Virus record (IMG/VR): IMGVR_UViG_3300024348_000029
Span: 1-64,000 of that record
Source: a virus
Reading direction: 5' to 3' (one strand)
DNA length: 64,000 nucleotides
Positions 60,409-64,000 of this stretch are shown piece after piece. A program made the translations under genes and the position numbers. The notes below the pieces were generated by a model. That model made no database searches. It saw only the letters and a list, made by a program, of their open reading frames with translations, and was not told where the DNA came from. Positions within the stretch are counted from its first letter, which is position 1. Each line of letters begins with the position of its first letter.

Positions 60409-60441
60409 TTATTTTAAGACTGTTTAAGTGAAAATAATGTA

Positions 60442-60450
60442 GTATTATAA
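60442..60450 (+). promoter_or_regulatory. Promoter candidate GTATTATAA before the lysis genes
   Basis: The same 9-mer as before other plus-strand operons. It lies in the 109-base gap before the holin gene (ATG at 60518). Confidence 0.45.
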
Positions 60451-60517
60451 TTATGATAGGTATAATAGGATAAGATAACGATTATAGATAGGAATCCCAA
60501 TAAAAATAAATAACATA

Positions 60518-61219
60518 ATGTTTAATGACATGATAGAATATTATACCCCACTAGCCACTAGCTTAAAGACTATGGCAGGATACAAAACAAGTACACTACT
60601 TGGTGCTTCAGTATTTTCAGCAATAACTATGGAAACTATAGCCTCTATACTTAAGATTAATTTTTTAGGTGTATCAGTAGGTGTTTTAGCCACTATATCG
60701 CTATTTATAGTAATAGATTGGTGGACAGGCTCAGCAGCCTCCCATAAAAAAGCAAAGCAAGCAAAAGAAGACGGAGACGATAAAGAGTATGACAAAAGAA
60801 AATTAAAGAGTAGTAAAGTAACATTTACTATATTTAAATTTATATCTTTATATCTTTGGTTGGTTCTTACATATACTTTTATGAACTCAGCAATAAATCA
60901 GGGTTTTATAGAGTCGCATGATATGGACGGCAGTTTCTTTAGTATCGCAGCTATACTACGAATCATAACAATAATCCCTTTAATATTATTTGGGTTTAGA
61001 GAATTTATTAGTATAGGTGAAAATATAGAAAAGTTATCAGGTAAAAAACCTTACTTATTTGAGCTTGGAGAAAAGATCTTTAATATATTTGAATTAGGGT
61101 TTTTAAAGAAGATGCAGAAAAGCGTTGATTCAGCGTCAGCTTCAAAGACGGAAGCTAGCTCACAAGCTCCTGAATCAGGCCATAAAATAGAGGATGAAGA
61201 TATATTAGATAACAAATAA
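60518..61219 (+). CDS. Holin, phage_holin_4-like, 233 residues
   Basis: Four hydrophobic segments are visible (about residues 23-40, 48-70, 105-126 and 145-165). The sequence IDWWTGSAASHKKAKQAKED has the D-x-x-T-G-x-x-A pattern of the toxin-secretion/phage-lysis holin family. The C-terminal 50 residues are charged and cytoplasmic. It forms membrane lesions that release the endolysin or trigger lysis. It is the first gene of the lysis cassette. Confidence 0.8.
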   Translation: MFNDMIEYYTPLATSLKTMAGYKTSTLLGASVFSAITMETIASILKINFLGVSVGVLATISLFIVIDWWTGSAASHKKAKQAKEDGDDKEYDKRKLKSSKVTFTIFKFISLYLWLVLTYTFMNSAINQGFIESHDMDGSFFSIAAILRIITIIPLILFGFREFISIGENIEKLSGKKPYLFELGEKIFNIFELGFLKKMQKSVDSASASKTEASSQAPESGHKIEDEDILDNK

Positions 61220-61228
61220 AATAACATT

Positions 61229-61708
61229 ATGGGTTTTCAACTAGGTAAAAATAGTAGCGAAAGATTAGATACCTGCCATATAGACTTACAAAAAATAGTC
61301 CTTATGGTAATTTCTATTACTAACGTAGATTTTGGGATTGCTGAAGGGCATAGACCTGTATCGAAGCAACAAGAATATTATGCTATTGGGCGTACTGTAG
61401 ATTTACATAGAGCTCCGATTACTAATATTGATGGCGTTAATAAGAAAGGTAAACATAATATAGAACCTTCTGAAGCTGTAGATATTTATATCTGGCATCC
61501 AGTTAAATCCACAAGACTAAAGATAGCTTATGATAAAATGCATTTAAGCTATGTTGTAGGTATATTTGACGCTTGTGCTGACGTTTTATTAGAAAGAGGT
61601 GAAATTACACATAAAATTAGATGGGGAGCAAACTGGGACTCTGACGGGATTATAGATTACGATCAAAAATTTGATGACTTTCCTCATATAGAGCTGGTAA
61701 AAATTTAA
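61229..61708 (+). CDS. Endolysin, peptidase M15 (VanY/CwlK-like), 159 residues
   Basis: The pattern SSERLDTCHIDLQKIVLMVI, DFGIAEGHRPVSKQQEYYAI, SEAVDIYIW and FPHIELVK matches M15 peptidases: a conserved Arg after the first helix region, then a His/Asp zinc pair (NIEPSEAVD) and the late His. It would cut peptide cross-links of the host wall. It has no signal peptide, so it needs the holin upstream. One base separates it from the spanin-like pair. Confidence 0.85.
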   Translation: MGFQLGKNSSERLDTCHIDLQKIVLMVISITNVDFGIAEGHRPVSKQQEYYAIGRTVDLHRAPITNIDGVNKKGKHNIEPSEAVDIYIWHPVKSTRLKIAYDKMHLSYVVGIFDACADVLLERGEITHKIRWGANWDSDGIIDYDQKFDDFPHIELVKI

Positions 61709-61709
61709 A

Positions 61710-62075
61710 ATGGAAGAAAAAAATATTAATATTAAACCTGTATATTTGTACTTAGCGATAGTTGCTTTAGTACTTATATTACTTTCTGTAGTACATTATT
61801 ACAGAACTAAGGAACTTACAACTAGGATAGAGGCTAGAGACGCTATCAATCTAGTACACAAAACAAAAATCAAAGAGCTTGAAGCATCTGTTGAATCTTT
61901 ACAGAAAGAAAAAATAGTGGTGCTTAAGAAGGCTGATAGTCTTGAGATACAAGAAACGTATTATAAAAATAGATATTATGCAACTAACAAGAAACTTAAA
62001 GAACTTCTTAATGACTATGATAATTCTTCTGATGACGCTAAATGGGATGCATTCTCAGGAGCAATCAAAGAATAG
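61710..62075 (+). CDS. Inner-membrane spanin-like protein, 121 residues
   Basis: A short polar start, one transmembrane helix (residues 11-30, VYLYLAIVALVLILLSVVHY), then a coiled coil over 80 residues. This is the build of an i-spanin (Rz type) reaching across the periplasm. The next gene starts inside it in another frame. It follows the endolysin gene directly. Confidence 0.7.
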   Translation: MEEKNINIKPVYLYLAIVALVLILLSVVHYYRTKELTTRIEARDAINLVHKTKIKELEASVESLQKEKIVVLKKADSLEIQETYYKNRYYATNKKLKELLNDYDNSSDDAKWDAFSGAIKE

Positions 62076-62400
62076 CAGAGTTATAACTTCCGTTGAAAGG
62101 GATAGTATCTATAAAAAGATTCAGAGAGGTAAAGCAGCAGAAGCCAATGTTAAACACTTGGATAGTGCCCTTACTAAATGTGACTCAGTTAAAGGTCTTG
62201 TATATAAAGCTCTTGAGATAGAAGAAATGAAGTCAGATAGCCTACATAAAATTATACTCCAGGAACGATTAATAGGAGATAATTTAGAAGCTAATATAGA
62301 AGACGAGATTAAAAGGGGACGCAGAAGAGCCTTCTGGAGTTTTTTAAAGGGTGCTGGCATAGGTGGAGCAATTATAGCTATCCTAGGTTTTGTACTGTAG
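61978..62400 (+). CDS. Overlapping second spanin-like protein, 140 residues
   Basis: I start at the ATG at 61978; a TTG at 61942 exists but is less likely. It begins MQLTRNLKNFLMTMIILLMT, a signal-peptide-like stretch (Gln follows at HSQEQ), then a polar helical region and a C-terminal hydrophobic segment AFWSFLKGAGIGGAIIAILG. It overlaps the i-spanin by 98 bases in the +1 frame, like embedded Rz/Rz1 pairs. There is no lipobox Cys, so it would be anchored by its C-terminal helix. The role as outer partner is inferred. Confidence 0.6.
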   Translation: MQLTRNLKNFLMTMIILLMTLNGMHSQEQSKNSRVITSVERDSIYKKIQRGKAAEANVKHLDSALTKCDSVKGLVYKALEIEEMKSDSLHKIILQERLIGDNLEANIEDEIKRGRRRAFWSFLKGAGIGGAIIAILGFVL

Positions 62401-62427
62401 ATAGTAATTAAAAGTCAAAAATTAACA

Positions 62428-62436
62428 GTATTATAA
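62428..62436 (+). promoter_or_regulatory. Promoter candidate GTATTATAA before the last fibre gene
   Basis: It lies in the 67-base gap before the ATG at 62468. The following TATAATACTAATTG matches the bases at 13405-13418. Confidence 0.45.
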
Positions 62437-62467
62437 TACTAATTGAAGTTGATTAAAACGCATAACA

Positions 62468-64000
62468 ATGATAGATAATCCAAACATACAACGTATATCA
62501 CTGGAGGAAATCCAAGAATTCAAAGATCTAGACTTATTCAGTCTGACGTGGGAACAAACAAATGGAAGGTTAGTTTTACTAGCTTATGACCCTCAATCAC
62601 AGACATTTGGCTACAGTTATACTGAAGCTGGTACTGATGGTGGAGACCAAAATCTATCCTTATTTTATGGTAAGGAAGATCTTATAGCTGATTTTATTGA
62701 TAATGCAAATGCAGCCAGCAGACCGTCTATAAATGGTTTTGACAATGGTGATGGTATTATAGCAGCTAATACAGTCGGTACTGTAACTAAATTTGATTTC
62801 TATGATGTTGTTATAGATATTGATCAAGGACTTGATGAGTATGTGTTTCAACAATCTGTTATAGGTGGGGCAGCTATAGTTAACGATGTAGAGCCTACCG
62901 TAGTAGAAGGAGGCACTTGGTTTGCTCCTACTTCTGGATTATTTTATGTAGGTTCCGGAGGAGCTTGGGTAGTAATTTCTGGAGGAGGTTCTGCAACAAT
63001 AGTTAATGATGTTGAACCTGCTGTTGTTAACGGAGGTTCTTGGTTTCAGCCTACACTAGGTACATTCTATATTGGGGTAGGTGGTGTTTGGCAATCAGTT
63101 GCAGCTAAGGGAGATACTGGAGATACTGGAGGTCAGGGAGTACCTGGGACCCCTGGAACTCCTGGAGCAGATGGACCTGGTATTAGCTATATTTTTTTCC
63201 TGAGCGATTCTGCTACTGCTCCAATTACACCAATAGGTATTGGGGATCCAGTAGGATGGACAGACAGTCCTACAGGTGTCAGCCAATCAAATAGATATGA
63301 ATATGTATCATTAGCAACTTATTCAGATGCCGGAGGATGGACCACTTATAGTGTACCAGCTTTATGGGCTAGATTTGCTATTGATGGAGATCCTGTTGTA
63401 GGAGATCCTGGTACATCGTATAAAACAAGCACAGTATTTACACGTACCAGCACACGCTTTGATGAGAAAACTATCATTGTTACTGGAGGTCATTTTTCAG
63501 ACCCCTTCCCTACTCTTACTAAGATAGATTCTGTAAATGCTAATCCAGCCATTGTATGGTCAGATGGTATTCCTGCAGGAGATGAAAAAGTATGGATGAC
63601 TACATTTACATTTAATGATGATGCAGTTGATGTGGAGAATCCTGCTAACGTATGGACTGTTCCTCGTGGAATTACAGATACTAGCACAACAGATTATCAA
63701 TACTCTATATTACTATCCTCTCCAGGAGCTCCGGATACTAATCCAGCAAACTGGGCAGAGAGCGTAGTAGATGAAACACTTATTACATATATAGCACAAA
63801 GAAATATTAAAAATGGAATCTTTGGCCCTTGGGTAGTTATTCATGTAAAAGGAGAGACAGGATTACAAGGAAATGGACTTGATATTCAGGGTAGGGATAC
63901 ACCTTGTAATATATTAAACAAAGCTGGAGTAGCAGACTATGATATATGGATAGCTAACCAGTATACATCTATAGCAGATATGATTACATGTAGTGGAATC
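62468..64000 (+). CDS. Tail fibre protein with collagen-like segment, cut by the window edge
   Basis: The frame is open from the ATG at 62468 for 511 codons to the last base. It starts MIDNPNIQRISLEEIQEFKD. Two near-identical units (DVEPTVVEGGTWFAPTSG and DVEPAVVNGGSWFQPTLG, each ending FYxGxGGxW) lie at about residues 139-205, followed by collagen-like Gly-X-Y (GDTGDTGGQGVPGTPGTPGA) and several beta domains. It is another adhesin after the lysis cassette. The C-terminus is outside the window. Confidence 0.75.
   Translation, partial: MIDNPNIQRISLEEIQEFKDLDLFSLTWEQTNGRLVLLAYDPQSQTFGYSYTEAGTDGGDQNLSLFYGKEDLIADFIDNANAASRPSINGFDNGDGIIAANTVGTVTKFDFYDVVIDIDQGLDEYVFQQSVIGGAAIVNDVEPTVVEGGTWFAPTSGLFYVGSGGAWVVISGGGSATIVNDVEPAVVNGGSWFQPTLGTFYIGVGGVWQSVAAKGDTGDTGGQGVPGTPGTPGADGPGISYIFFLSDSATAPITPIGIGDPVGWTDSPTGVSQSNRYEYVSLATYSDAGGWTTYSVPALWARFAIDGDPVVGDPGTSYKTSTVFTRTSTRFDEKTIIVTGGHFSDPFPTLTKIDSVNANPAIVWSDGIPAGDEKVWMTTFTFNDDAVDVENPANVWTVPRGITDTSTTDYQYSILLSSPGAPDTNPANWAESVVDETLITYIAQRNIKNGIFGPWVVIHVKGETGLQGNGLDIQGRDTPCNILNKAGVADYDIWIANQYTSIADMITCSGI

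Noticed and set aside
39364-64000. Diversity-generating retroelement in the fibre genes
   Set aside because: No reverse transcriptase gene and no template/variable repeat pair was seen in the window.

Overview
The window is part of the genome of a tailed double-stranded DNA phage, most likely a short-tailed phage of a Bacteroidota host and probably a crAss-like phage (Crassvirales). What I see directly: low GC; genes packed with short gaps or TAATG/ATGA overlaps; almost no Shine-Dalgarno sequences; Bacteroidota-type -7 boxes (TAnnTTTG) before several genes; a large terminase, portal, acidic scaffold-like protein, major capsid protein, a run of connector-sized proteins, one 1525-residue tail protein and a long series of fibre proteins, with no tape-measure gene. 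The crAss-like assignment is inferred from this gene order and protein sizes, not from a database search.

Layout. (1) 1-7090, minus strand: small unknown genes, two membrane proteins, a duplicated gene-plus-leader unit (1453-3604), an 850-base gene-free stretch with 13-base iterons (4819-5673), a lysozyme-like protein and a Cys/Gly-rich small protein. (2) 7090-13380: a gene-free repeat-rich stretch, then a minus-strand tRNA region with 24 well-supported tRNAs and one degenerate tRNA-like sequence. Together these cover all 20 amino acids if the degenerate one is Trp. Small genes are interspersed (HNH endonuclease, HTH protein, Cys-rich protein). Two tRNA operons are each headed by a similar element: a TATATTTG promoter, a leader of about 150 bases with a conserved LLE(E/Q)PLQ-coding core, and the same intrinsic terminator directly before the first tRNA. 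(3) 13427-37369, plus strand: tandem winged-helix regulator, GIY-YIG/T5orf172-like protein, peptidoglycan-binding protein, PD-(D/E)XK nuclease, putative small terminase, TerL, a double GroES-like protein, portal, scaffold-like protein, capsid protein (followed by a strong terminator), connector/ring proteins and the large tail hub or muzzle candidate. (4) 37369-64000, plus strand: adhesin and fibre genes (collagen-like, peptidase S74 chaperone, leucine-rich plus fibronectin III, beta-helix types), with a nucleotidyltransferase-like gene and a HExxH membrane protein embedded, and a holin / M15 endolysin / overlapping spanin-like cassette at 60518-62400. A further fibre gene runs off the right edge.

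How it works together. The plus-strand block encodes DNA packaging, head, tail, host recognition and lysis. The tRNA block would support translation of late genes, and its two operons look as if they are controlled by transcription attenuation. The left minus-strand block probably continues outside the window into early or replication functions. TAA is the dominant stop codon, TAG is used by about eight genes, and TGA is seen only at two ATGA overlaps, so no stop-codon reassignment is indicated.
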